A DNA stretch of 64,000 nt from Sphingobium indicum B90A (lineage in GTDB: Bacteria > Pseudomonadota > Alphaproteobacteria > Sphingomonadales > Sphingomonadaceae): positions 1,488,001-1,552,000 of the forward strand of contig NZ_CP013070.1 in the NCBI RefSeq assembly GCF_000264945.2. The letters are read 5' to 3'. How positions within the stretch are numbered: position 1 is the stretch's first letter; each line of letters begins with the position of its first letter. A program made the translations under genes and the position numbers. The notes beneath the pieces were generated by a model that saw nothing but the letters and a program-made list of their open reading frames with translations, had not been told where the DNA came from and searched no databases. Of this stretch, positions 1 through 8,280 are shown in pieces.

Positions 1-1345
1 GATGGGCGCTGCCGGTGGGTCTGCCCCCGCCGACGACGTAGAAGCTGACGACATGGCGCACCACGCGGCCGGGGCCGGTGATCTGCTCGCCCCGCGCATC
101 GCCGGGCGCGGGGGCGGGCTGCGACCAGGTCCATCCGCTGTCGGCGCCGGCCGCGCCCTGGCCGAAGCCGACCAGTTCGCGCCCCTCGTCCTGCCGGTCG
201 AACGTCGCGATGGCGAGATCGACGACCTGCCCCTTGGCATCGCCATATCGCGCCATGGCCAGATGATCGGCGCCGTCGAAGCGCGGCTGCCAGGGCCGAA
301 GCGGCGGCTCGTCGCTTCGGACCCAACCCTTGACCTGCGGCATCGCGGGCGCGCCGGGCAGGGGCTGGCCCGCCGCCGCGCTCGCCGCCAGCCAGAGCGG
401 CGCGGCCACGATCATCGCCAGCGCGACGCCCGCGACGGCGCCCGTCGCAGAATGGCCCTTATGGCGCAGATCTTCAGGATCGAACCAGGGGTCGCCGGGC
501 TGCCGGTCGAAAAAGGGCCAGGCGATCGCCATCACCACGATCATGATGACGGCGAAGAACAGCCAGCCATAGACCACATGGTCGAAGCCCGCCGCCGCAT
601 CGATGGTGGTCACTTCCGCGACGAAGATGGTGGCGAAGGCCCGCACGCCGTTCGCCAATATGGACAGGGAGAGCGCGCCGACCATGAAGGCGACCCGCCG
701 CCTCCAGCTGGTGAAGCAGACATTGCAGACCAGCAGGCCATAGGCGGTCATGGCGATCACGAACTTCGCGCCGGAACAGGCCTCCGCCACCTCGAAATAA
801 CCATTGGGCGTGGTGATGAATATGCCCTGCATCTGCGCGGGAACGCCGGTCAGGCCGAGCAGGATCATGCTGATATGCGCCGTCGCCAGTTGCAGGGGCG
901 CGACGATCTCCTCGCCGAAGGGCACCATGAAAAAGGCGTAGAACAGGGGAAACAGCAGCGCCCGCGCCACGGCCGGTCCCAGCAGGGCGATCACCGAACC
1001 CTGCAACATCATCACCAGCGCGCCATGGCGGACCACGGCGACGCCCGCCGCCGCGCCCAGCATCCAGGCGAAAGCGCCCAGCCCCAGCCAGAGCAGCCCC
1101 GGCGCCCAGGCGGAAGGCTCCAGCCGGCGCAGGCCCGGAAGGCGCTGCTGCACCAGCCATGCGACCAGGATCGGAACGAACAGGCAATGGCCATAGGTCG
1201 ACGCGTTCCACCAGATCGCGACCATGCCCAGCAGGTCGCGGTGGAACAGCGCCAGGATCGTGCAGGCGACGATGGCGAGCGCGGTCAGATGACCGCGCCA
1301 GCCCGACAGCTTCACCTCCGGCCGCATGGGAAGCGCGTCTTCCAT
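1..1345 (-). CDS. xrtA: Exosortase A fused to EpsI-like domain (partial, 3' end off the window)
   Basis: Integral-membrane transpeptidase-like sorting enzyme that recognises PEP-CTERM tails. The frame starts at an ATG that overlaps the stop of the glycosyltransferase gene (ATGA) and stays open to base 1. Many hydrophobic helices fill the first 280 residues or so. The three expected active-site residues are visible: Cys near residue 190 in EACSG, Arg near 235 in NGVRA, and His near 256 in FDHVVYG. After about residue 310 a soluble stretch resembles the EpsI/DUF3485 domain, so this is the fused exosortase/EpsI form. The C-terminus is missing because the gene leaves the window. It is the last visible gene of a coupled minus-strand operon. 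Confidence 0.93.
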   Translation of the reverse strand, partial: MEDALPMRPEVKLSGWRGHLTALAIVACTILALFHRDLLGMVAIWWNASTYGHCLFVPILVAWLVQQRLPGLRRLEPSAWAPGLLWLGLGAFAWMLGAAAGVAVVRHGALVMMLQGSVIALLGPAVARALLFPLFYAFFMVPFGEEIVAPLQLATAHISMILLGLTGVPAQMQGIFITTPNGYFEVAEACSGAKFVIAMTAYGLLVCNVCFTSWRRRVAFMVGALSLSILANGVRAFATIFVAEVTTIDAAAGFDHVVYGWLFFAVIMIVVMAIAWPFFDRQPGDPWFDPEDLRHKGHSATGAVAGVALAMIVAAPLWLAASAAAGQPLPGAPAMPQVKGWVRSDEPPLRPWQPRFDGADHLAMARYGDAKGQVVDLAIATFDRQDEGRELVGFGQGAAGADSGWTWSQPAPAPGDARGEQITGPGRVVRHVVSFYVVGGGRPTGSAH

Positions 1346-2574
1346 CAGGCGGCCCTCATGCCGCCGACGCCGGGCGATCCGAACAGCATGTCCGGCAGCG
1401 CCGCCAGCGTCGCCGACCAGCGGTAGCGCTCCTCCATCCGGCATCGCGCCGCATGGCCAATCCGCGCGGCGCGCTCCGGGTCGGATAGCAGGGCAAGCAC
1501 CTCCTCCGCCTCCTGCGCGGGGTCGGCGGCGATCAGCAGATGCTCGCCGTCGCGGGCGTCTATCCCCTCGGCGGCCTGCGGCGATGCGACCACGGGCCGC
1601 GCCATGGCCATCGCCTCCAGCACCTTGTTCTGGATGCCGCGCGCGATCCGCAGCGGCGCCACCACCGCGTCCGCCGCCGCCAGCCAGCCGCGCACGTCGG
1701 GCACGGCGCCGGTCACGACCACGCCGGGCAGGGCCGCCAGCGCCTGCACCGATTTCGCGGGATTGCGCCCGACAATGGCGAAGATCGCATCCGGACGGCG
1801 GGCGCGGATGGCGGGCAGGGTTTCGCGGGCGAAGCTCTCCACCGCCTCGGCATTGGGGCGATAGTCCATCTGCCCGGTGAAGACGAGCAGCCGCCCCTCC
1901 GGCCGGTCCACGGCGGGGAAATCCGCCAAGGGATCGAAAAAGTCCAGCGCCACGCCATTGTCGACGCCGACGATGCGGTCAGGCCCCAGCCCGCTCGCCC
2001 GCCGGAACAGCGCCGCCTCCGCTTCGCTGACGAAGGCGCAGAGGTCGGCCCGCTCCGCGACCTTCCGCTCGAAATCCAGCAGCGCGCGCCCCTCCCGCCG
2101 GTTGATCCAGGCCATGGGGCCGAAGCCTTGCGCGCCATAGGCCGCATATTTGGCCGAATCGAAATCCACGAAATCCATGACGAAGCGCACCCCCTCCGGC
2201 AGCGCGGGCACGAAATGCGCCATTTGCGCCGAATAGGCGGCGACCGCCGCGATGGGACGCTCCGCCAGCGTCTTCGCGACCCAGCGATGCAGGCCGGGAT
2301 GATCGAACAGCGAAACCAGCAGGGGCTGCCCCTTCGCCAGCCCTTTCAGGCCCGCCGCGATGCGCGAACGGTCGCGCATCAGCACGCATTGGCTGGCGGT
2401 CATCTTCGCCATGTCCGGCGCAAAGCCCATGTCCCGCGCATCGTCGGCAAAGCAGCCGACATGGACCGGCGCGATCTCCGCCATCCGCTCCAGCAGGTGA
2501 TAGGACCGGATCTTGTCGCCCCGATCCGGCGGAAAGGGGATGCGATGGCAGAGGAAGAGTATCTCCCCCCTCAC
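1345..2574 (-). CDS. Exosortase A-associated glycosyltransferase (TIGR03087-like, GT4 type)
   Basis: Cytoplasmic retaining glycosyltransferase expected to add a sugar during exopolysaccharide assembly. The protein is 409 residues. The N-terminus ILFLCHRIPFPPDRGDK is typical of the family that accompanies exosortase A, and the GT-B C-terminal domain carries a nucleotide-sugar binding stretch around residue 310 (GIQNKVLEAMAMARPVV). The start is a GTG whose last two bases overlap the TGA of the upstream FemAB gene (GTGA); the longer open frame upstream is only the antisense extension. Its own stop overlaps the exosortase start, so all three genes look translationally coupled. Acceptor and donor sugars cannot be read from the sequence. 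Confidence 0.88.
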   Translation of the reverse strand: MRGEILFLCHRIPFPPDRGDKIRSYHLLERMAEIAPVHVGCFADDARDMGFAPDMAKMTASQCVLMRDRSRIAAGLKGLAKGQPLLVSLFDHPGLHRWVAKTLAERPIAAVAAYSAQMAHFVPALPEGVRFVMDFVDFDSAKYAAYGAQGFGPMAWINRREGRALLDFERKVAERADLCAFVSEAEAALFRRASGLGPDRIVGVDNGVALDFFDPLADFPAVDRPEGRLLVFTGQMDYRPNAEAVESFARETLPAIRARRPDAIFAIVGRNPAKSVQALAALPGVVVTGAVPDVRGWLAAADAVVAPLRIARGIQNKVLEAMAMARPVVASPQAAEGIDARDGEHLLIAADPAQEAEEVLALLSDPERAARIGHAARCRMEERYRWSATLAALPDMLFGSPGVGGMRAA

Positions 2575-3632
2575 CCCAGCCCCCGCGCGATGAACGGTCC
2601 GATGAGGTTCGCGACCGGCAGGGGCAGCTTCTTCCAGAGGTCGATCCGCCGCTGGTGGCGCGGGCTGTCGGGATTGACGTCCCGCCGCTCGCCCGTGGCC
2701 GACCAGCCATGATAGGAAAGCGGCGCGGGATCGAAGCCGAAGCTCCTTTTCCACGCCGCCTGGCCGCTGCCCGTCCTGGACCGGCCGAAGTCGAAGACGC
2801 GCATGCCCCGCGCCCGGCCATGGCCCATCAGCCGGTAGTACATGAGTTCATTGGACCGCAGCCGCCGCGCATCCGCGATCCCGCCGCCCCAGAAGGGCAT
2901 GACCCGCCCTTGGTGATAGAGGGTCAGCACCGCGGAGACCGGCCGCTCGCCCTCATGGACCACCAATATGTCCGCATCCTCGCCAAAGGCCGCCAGCACC
3001 TCCCGGAACAGCCGCGCCGGGAAGACCGGCGTGCCGAGATTGCGCACGTTTTCCGAATAGACGCGGTAATGCGCCCGTCGATGCCGCGCATCCCGCCCGA
3101 TCTCGACGCGCAGCGCGTCATTGGCCAGCGCCTTGCGCAATTCCGCCCGATGCTTGCGCGGCACGGCCAGCAGTTCTGCCTCGTCGTCCGCCGCGATGGG
3201 GCGGGCGAAGCCGACATGGCTGCCCTCATGCAGCGTCCAGCCCTCGCCCGGCGCCGGACCGCCGCGAATCTCCACAGACGCGATGCCGCCGTCCCGCGCC
3301 ATGCCCTGGCAGGCGGCGGCCAGCGCGGGCACCGCCGCCGGGTCGCTGGCGAGAATCCCGCCGTCGACGGCAAAACCCGACGACACCAGGGCCTGCCCGA
3401 ACAGGGCGCTGCGCACATGATGCAGCGGCAGCAACCCCGCAATCTCCCCCGAAGGCGCGACGGCGGCCAGCATATGCGCCCGGTTGCCCGTCCCCCGCTC
3501 CACGCCCGTCAACCAGGCCGGCCGGTGGAAGGGCGTCCCCTGCGGATGCGCCATCACGAAGCCGTCCGCGGCATCCCGCTGCGCCGGATCGGCAAGGTTC
3601 AGTCTGGTGACGAGCATCTCCCCCGCCATCAT
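2571..3632 (-). CDS. FemAB-like protein, exosortase A system (TIGR03019-like)
   Basis: A 353-residue protein of the FemAB/GNAT fold, which in cell-wall systems transfers an aminoacyl group from a charged tRNA to an amino sugar or peptide. In exosortase loci the substrate is unknown. The N-terminal half has the PQGTPFHRPAWL stretch and the C-terminal half has the FDFGRSRTGSG segment typical of the PEP-CTERM-associated branch. Two adjacent ATGs (3632 and 3629) are possible starts; the first overlaps the stop of the deacetylase gene by four bases. The 3' end overlaps the next glycosyltransferase start. Family assignment is by motif and locus position; the biochemical role is inference. Confidence 0.85.
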   Translation of the reverse strand: MMAGEMLVTRLNLADPAQRDAADGFVMAHPQGTPFHRPAWLTGVERGTGNRAHMLAAVAPSGEIAGLLPLHHVRSALFGQALVSSGFAVDGGILASDPAAVPALAAACQGMARDGGIASVEIRGGPAPGEGWTLHEGSHVGFARPIAADDEAELLAVPRKHRAELRKALANDALRVEIGRDARHRRAHYRVYSENVRNLGTPVFPARLFREVLAAFGEDADILVVHEGERPVSAVLTLYHQGRVMPFWGGGIADARRLRSNELMYYRLMGHGRARGMRVFDFGRSRTGSGQAAWKRSFGFDPAPLSYHGWSATGERRDVNPDSPRHQRRIDLWKKLPLPVANLIGPFIARGLG

Positions 3633-4474
3633 GCCGCCCGCTCCGCTTCTTGCGCCGCCAGCGCATCCACGCGGGTCCAGGAAAAATCCCGCGTCAGGCG
3701 GCGCAGCTTGGCCGCCATGACCGACAGGTTGCTGTAATGCCGCACCCGCGATCGCAGGGGCGCGCCCTGGACGCGGGGCTGTTCGGCGTCGATCTCCCAG
3801 GGATGGAAATAGATGATCGCCGGTCGCCCGTCCCGCTGGTTCACCTGCCGGATCGCCCAGCGCGAAAAGCCATAGGGCAGCAGACGGAAGAAGCCGCCGC
3901 CCCCCGCCGCCAGCGTCCGGCCCGCGAACCTCGCGGTGGTCACGGGCAGTTCGACCAGCGGCGATCCCTCGACCGGCCGCCAGGCGAAGCGCGGGCTTTC
4001 GGGCCAGCCATAATGATCGTGCCGGACCGGCGCGACGCTGCTGGAATAGGCATAGCCCTCCTCCGCCAGCACCTCATGCGCCCAGGGATTGCGCCGGTCG
4101 ATGGAAAAGCTGGGCGCGCGATAGCCGGTCACCGCCTGCCCGGTCGCATCCTCCAATATCGCCCGCGACCGGCGCAGGTCGGCGCGAAACTGCGCCCCGT
4201 CGAAGGTGAAGACCCGCTTGTGGTCATAGCCGTGGCTGGCGACCTCATGCCCCGCATCGACGATGCGCCGCATCAGCGCCGGATAGCGTTCCGCCACCCA
4301 GCCGAGCGTGAAGAAGGTCGCCTTGACCCCCGCCTCCTCGAACAGCGCCAGCACCGCATCGGTGTTGCCCTCGACGCGATGGGCCAGGCCCGCCCAATCC
4401 TCGCGCCGGATCGTGCGCTCGAAGGCGCCGACCTGGAACCAGTCCTCGACGTCGACGGATAGGGCGTTCAGCAT
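3629..4474 (-). CDS. Polysaccharide deacetylase, exosortase A system (TIGR03006-like)
   Basis: NodB-fold, metal-dependent carbohydrate esterase 4 enzyme of 281 residues, expected to remove N-acetyl groups from the exopolysaccharide or its precursor. The catalytic pocket is visible: the SVDVEDWF motif at residues 6-13 supplies the general base and a metal ligand, and SHGYDH near residues 80-85 supplies two metal-binding His. A YRAPSFS stretch follows, as in other CE4 enzymes. The start chosen (MLNALSVDVED) is the family's usual N-terminus; a far longer frame upstream is antisense to other genes. The stop overlaps the FemAB start. No signal peptide is seen, so it may act on the cytoplasmic face. 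Confidence 0.92.
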   Translation of the reverse strand: MLNALSVDVEDWFQVGAFERTIRREDWAGLAHRVEGNTDAVLALFEEAGVKATFFTLGWVAERYPALMRRIVDAGHEVASHGYDHKRVFTFDGAQFRADLRRSRAILEDATGQAVTGYRAPSFSIDRRNPWAHEVLAEEGYAYSSSVAPVRHDHYGWPESPRFAWRPVEGSPLVELPVTTARFAGRTLAAGGGGFFRLLPYGFSRWAIRQVNQRDGRPAIIYFHPWEIDAEQPRVQGAPLRSRVRHYSNLSVMAAKLRRLTRDFSWTRVDALAAQEAERAA

Positions 4475-4482
4475 GGGTCCGG

Positions 4483-5724
4483 TCAGGCGGCGGCGCTTTG
4501 CTGCGCCTCGCCCAGCTTTTCCTCGCGCTCGACCCATTCGACCAGCAGCGTCAGCACCCGGCGCAGCGCCGTATCCTGCTCCGTGACGCGGAACTCCAGC
4601 GTGGAAAGCCGCTCCTCGACCAGGGTGAAGCAGTCCTTGAGCGCTTCGGGATCGACGCTCGGCGCGCTGCGGGCAAAGTCGTTCTCGGCCCGAAGCGTGT
4701 CGATCTCCGCCCGCAGGGAGGCGATCTCCTCCAGCAGGTCCGCGGCCGGATCGGGCCTGGCCGCCCTCAACGCCTCGACCTCGGCGCGCAGGGACGCAAC
4801 CTCCTCCGAAACCGCGGGATCGGCCGCAAGGGGCGCTGCGGCGGGCATGTCCGCCAGTTCCTCCGCATCGTCCAGCACGCTGGGCGCCATCGGTTCCGGC
4901 GTCACGTCGGCGTCCGCGCCCATGTCGCTCACCACGGCATAGACCACCTCGGCATCGATCACCGAAAGCCGGTCCAGCGCGCCCAGCAGCAGCACGCGGC
5001 TCACCAGCACGTTGATCCGGCGCGGCACGCCGCCGGTCGCGGCATAGATGGCGGCAAAGGCCTCCGGCGTGAATTGCGGATCGCCCTGCCAGCCGACCAG
5101 CGACAGGCGATGCAGGATATAGGGTTCGACCTCCCGCCGCATCATCGGGTCGAGATGATGGGTGGCGATCACGCGCTGGCGAAGCTGCTCCAGTTCCGGC
5201 GACTTCAGCAGGTCGCGAAATTCCGGCTGGCCCAGCAGGAATATCTGCAACAGCGACTGCCCGCCCAACTGGAAGTTGGAGAGCATGCGCAATTCCTCGA
5301 TGGCGGAGATCGGCAGGTTCTGCGCCTCGTCCACGATCAGCAGCGACCGCTTGCCCGCCCGCGCCTGCGCATGGAGCCAGCCCTCGATCTGCTTCAAGAT
5401 CTGCGCCTTGGGGCTCCCGTCGACCGCCAGGCCGAAGCTCTGCGCGGCCAGGCGCAGCATGTCGTCGCCCTCGACCTGCGTGGACACGATCTTCACCGCC
5501 GTCAGCCGCGAAGGGTCGATGGTGTTCATGAGGTGCCCGACCAGCGTCGTCTTGCCCGCGCCGATGTCGCCGGTGATGACGATGAAGCCCTCCCCCTGCG
5601 CCAGGCCATAGCCCAGATAGGACAGCGCCTTGCGGTGCGTCGCGCTCTCGAAATAGAAATGCGGGTCCGGCGTCAGCTGGAACGGGCGTCCCTGCAATCC
5701 GTAGAACTGATCGTACATGTCCAT
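4483..5724 (-). CDS. XrtA-associated AAA ATPase (ExeA-like, TIGR03015-like)
   Basis: A 413-residue ATPase of the ExeA/GspA type. Walker A is GDIGAGKTT at residues 52-60 and Walker B is LLIVDEAQ near 128-135. The N-terminus YDQFYGLQGRPFQLTPDP is characteristic of this exosortase-linked family. After the AAA module comes an Ala/Pro/Glu-rich linker and two heptad-like coiled-coil blocks (about residues 305-385, with repeats such as SLRAEVEALRA and SLRAEIDTLRA), longer than the core ATPase needs and probably an oligomerisation or partner-binding arm. It is eight bases upstream of the deacetylase gene. The role in polymer export or wall remodelling is inferred from ExeA-type homologues and the locus. 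Confidence 0.9.
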   Translation of the reverse strand: MDMYDQFYGLQGRPFQLTPDPHFYFESATHRKALSYLGYGLAQGEGFIVITGDIGAGKTTLVGHLMNTIDPSRLTAVKIVSTQVEGDDMLRLAAQSFGLAVDGSPKAQILKQIEGWLHAQARAGKRSLLIVDEAQNLPISAIEELRMLSNFQLGGQSLLQIFLLGQPEFRDLLKSPELEQLRQRVIATHHLDPMMRREVEPYILHRLSLVGWQGDPQFTPEAFAAIYAATGGVPRRINVLVSRVLLLGALDRLSVIDAEVVYAVVSDMGADADVTPEPMAPSVLDDAEELADMPAAAPLAADPAVSEEVASLRAEVEALRAARPDPAADLLEEIASLRAEIDTLRAENDFARSAPSVDPEALKDCFTLVEERLSTLEFRVTEQDTALRRVLTLLVEWVEREEKLGEAQQSAAA

Positions 5725-5748
5725 CTCTCCACCCGACCGGGCATTGGC

Positions 5749-7335
5749 TTAAAATGTGTAGCGAAGGCCCAACTGGCCCATGGCGTTGATGACGGCGTCC
5801 AGATCGTCCGCCTTGGCGCTGTCGAGGCCGACCGAAGCCGACGCCTGCAAATTGCGCGTGACCAGCCGGTAATAGCTGGCGAAGGCGCCCAGGTTCAGCA
5901 CGTCCAGCCGGTTGCCGCTGGCGTCGAAATAATTGGCGTAGACCGCCGTATCGATGCTCGACCGGCTGTCGACGCGATAGGTGAGCGAGGCGTTGCCGTA
6001 CCAGTTCTGGTCCCGCGAGCCGCGCACCAGCACGGTCTCGCCCGAAGGCGTCACGAACTTGCGCTGCGAATAGCCGGCGCCGATGCCCATCCCCCATGGC
6101 CCGCGTTCGGCCGCGAACTGGGCCGCGACGCCGCGATAGCGGAAATTCACCCCCGTGACCCCGGCCAGCGCGTCGTTGAAGCACTGCCCGCCGCCGGTGG
6201 TGGAGAAGGCGCAGCCGGTGAAGTCGCCGGTGAAGGGGTTGCGCACGATGTCGAGGTCGCTGCCCGAAAGCGCCGCCACGTCGGATGTGATGACCCGCCC
6301 GAAGCTGTCGATGCCGTCGAACACCACCAGCGCGAAGGACTTGTCGCGCCCCTGCCAGATGAAGCTGCCCGAATAGGTCATGCCGCCATAGCGTTCGCCC
6401 ACCCGCGCGGTCAGCGACGTGCGGTGGCTCGGCCGCCACAGCACGCCGACATCCCAGATGATGTCGTCGAAATCGTAGATCAGCTGGCGCGGCGATCCTT
6501 CGTCGGTGACGTAGCGGCCGCTGGAGGAGATCACCGGCACGCCGTTGCCGTCCAGCAGGGGCGAACGCTGGCTGATCTCGATCTTCTCGTAACCCACGCC
6601 GCCGATCAGGGCGAGCGTGGGCGACACCGGCAGGGTCGCGTCCAGCCGCGCCCATTCGTCCTCGAACCGCTGGTCGAGCTGGCTCGCATCCTCCCGGCCA
6701 TAGCCCGCGCTGGCGACGAGGCCCAACGGCATCCACACGCCCGGCCCCACGCCCACCGATCCCATCAGGTCATGGGTGGTGGACTCGGCAAATCCGTTCC
6801 CCAGCGGCGCGCCGGGGAAGTCGACATTCACGTCATCCTCCAGCCGCGCATAGCCGAGGCGATAGGACAGGCCGATGTCCAGGTCGCCCAGCCGCGTGAC
6901 ATAGGACGGCCCGACATAGCCGGCATAGACCTGGCTGCTATAGCCGTCGTTGCGCACCGACGCGCCCGACAGCCCGTCCGTCCGCACCCGCGCCGCAAGG
7001 CCGCCCGCGTTCAGCGTCAGCCCGCGCGCCAGGCCATATTGGCCGCTGACGATGCCGCTGATGACGTCCTGGTCGCTAAGGTCGCCGCCCCAGCCGAAGC
7101 TGTGCGCATATTGCAGGTCGGCGGAGGCCTCCAGCCGCCGCGTCTGGATGCTGGCGGTCACGCCCGCGGTGACGTTGGTATAGGTCAGCACGTCGCCGCC
7201 GCCCTGGATCGGCGCGACCACGACCTGGTCGATGCCCAGATAGGGCGCGACGTCGACCTTGCGTTCCCCGTCCTGCGCAAGGGCGGGCGAGGCCAGGGCG
7301 ACGGCCGCGAGAATAAGGGCGATGCGAGAGATCAT
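5749..7335 (-). CDS. Outer-membrane beta-barrel protein, PEP-CTERM system (TIGR03016-like)
   Basis: Predicted exported outer-membrane protein of 528 residues. A signal peptide is clear (hydrophobic stretch ALILAAVALASPALA, cleavage after ALA near residue 20). The mature part is made of alternating polar/hydrophobic, aromatic-rich strands and ends in a C-terminal Phe (GLRYTF), the usual barrel-assembly signal. It matches the uncharacterised exosortase-A-associated family TIGR03016, sometimes mislabelled YajC in databases. It starts at an ATG that touches the stop of the BY-kinase-like gene. It may be the outer-membrane partner of the export lipoprotein, but that is inference; its exact function is unknown in the family. 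Confidence 0.82.
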   Translation of the reverse strand: MISRIALILAAVALASPALAQDGERKVDVAPYLGIDQVVVAPIQGGGDVLTYTNVTAGVTASIQTRRLEASADLQYAHSFGWGGDLSDQDVISGIVSGQYGLARGLTLNAGGLAARVRTDGLSGASVRNDGYSSQVYAGYVGPSYVTRLGDLDIGLSYRLGYARLEDDVNVDFPGAPLGNGFAESTTHDLMGSVGVGPGVWMPLGLVASAGYGREDASQLDQRFEDEWARLDATLPVSPTLALIGGVGYEKIEISQRSPLLDGNGVPVISSSGRYVTDEGSPRQLIYDFDDIIWDVGVLWRPSHRTSLTARVGERYGGMTYSGSFIWQGRDKSFALVVFDGIDSFGRVITSDVAALSGSDLDIVRNPFTGDFTGCAFSTTGGGQCFNDALAGVTGVNFRYRGVAAQFAAERGPWGMGIGAGYSQRKFVTPSGETVLVRGSRDQNWYGNASLTYRVDSRSSIDTAVYANYFDASGNRLDVLNLGAFASYYRLVTRNLQASASVGLDSAKADDLDAVINAMGQLGLRYTF

Positions 7336-8267
7336 CAGCCCGCATGCTCCCCGTCATGGCCCTGGGCATAATAGCCGCCGAAACGGCGCCCGCCGGTGGC
7401 GAAGTTCACGCCGTTGAGGAGCAGCTTCACCTTGGACGCGCCCTTGAGCAGCCCGGCCGCGTCGCGCAGCGCGCCTTCGGTCGTCCTGTCCGCCCGCACG
7501 ACCAGCAGCGCGAGGGCGGCATGACCGGCCAGCACCGCCGCCGGAGACGCCGCCAGCAAGGGCGGCGAATCGAACAGGACGATGCGGTCGGGCCGCCCCT
7601 CGGTCAGCCGGTCCAGCAGCATTTCCGTCCGCGCGGAGGCGAGATATTCGGTGTCGTTGTTGCTCCGCTGCCCGGCCGGAAGGACGGAGAGCGAGGGAAT
7701 GTCGGTGCGCAGCACGCAATCCTCTATGGCCACCGCCGGATCGGCCAGCGCGTCCATCAGGCCCGGCCCCGCCGCTAGGCCCAGCGCCTGCGGAATGCCG
7801 GGCTTGCCGAAATCGGCGTCGACCAGCAGGATTTCGCGATCCTTTTCCGCCGCCAGGCTGAGCGCCAGGTTGATCGCGCAGAAGCTCTTTCCTTCCCCGC
7901 TATGGGCGGAACAGACCAGCACCCGGTTGCCCCGCGCATTGCCCGCCAGTTCAGCCAGCAGGTCGCGCTTGAGCAGCCGGAACTCCTCGCTCATCGCGGT
8001 GACGGGGCCGTCGGGCAGCAGATAGCCCGCCTCGACCAGCGCGATGCGGTCGATCGGCTGCACCGGCCCCATCCAGTCCGGGGCGCGATGGGCGGGGACC
8101 GGCGTTTCGGCGGCGGCGGGCGCGGGTTGCGCGATCTCCACCACCGGCTCGCCCTCCGGCACCTCCACCGCCGGCGCGGCGCGCCCGCGCAGGGCCGCGC
8201 TGAAATCGTAGATTTCGGTCGCCCGCTCGATCAGCGATCCGCCGGAAAGGGACTTGTGCTTGTTCAT
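7335..8267 (-). CDS. XrtA-associated tyrosine autokinase-like ATPase (CpsD/CapB type, TIGR03018-like)
   Basis: Cytoplasmic partner of the Wzz-type protein, expected to control polymer length or export by ATP binding and autophosphorylation. Residues 1-75 form a variable Pro/Ala-rich leader. Walker A is SGEGKS at residues 123-128 and Walker A' is VDADFGKP near 149-156; a Walker B-like LFDSPP follows. The C-terminus has only a YY pair within FGGYYAQG rather than the dense tyrosine cluster of classical BY-kinases. The gene lies 13 bases downstream of the Wzz gene, the normal arrangement for a split Wzc. Kinase activity is not proven by sequence alone. Confidence 0.9.
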   Translation of the reverse strand: MNKHKSLSGGSLIERATEIYDFSAALRGRAAPAVEVPEGEPVVEIAQPAPAAAETPVPAHRAPDWMGPVQPIDRIALVEAGYLLPDGPVTAMSEEFRLLKRDLLAELAGNARGNRVLVCSAHSGEGKSFCAINLALSLAAEKDREILLVDADFGKPGIPQALGLAAGPGLMDALADPAVAIEDCVLRTDIPSLSVLPAGQRSNNDTEYLASARTEMLLDRLTEGRPDRIVLFDSPPLLAASPAAVLAGHAALALLVVRADRTTEGALRDAAGLLKGASKVKLLLNGVNFATGGRRFGGYYAQGHDGEHAG

Positions 8268-8280
8268 CTCCGGTCCCTCC

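Noticed and set aside
5749..7335. Naming this gene YajC
   Set aside because: YajC is a small single-helix protein. This is a 528-residue barrel-like protein; such labels come from database carry-over.
4498..7371. Very long plus-strand open frames opposite the XrtA genes (for example 957 codons here, and others at 2-1426 and 8254-9816)
   Set aside because: High GC keeps antisense frames open. The minus strand carries recognised proteins with motifs and coupled starts, while these frames show only Arg/Gln/His/Gly-rich filler.
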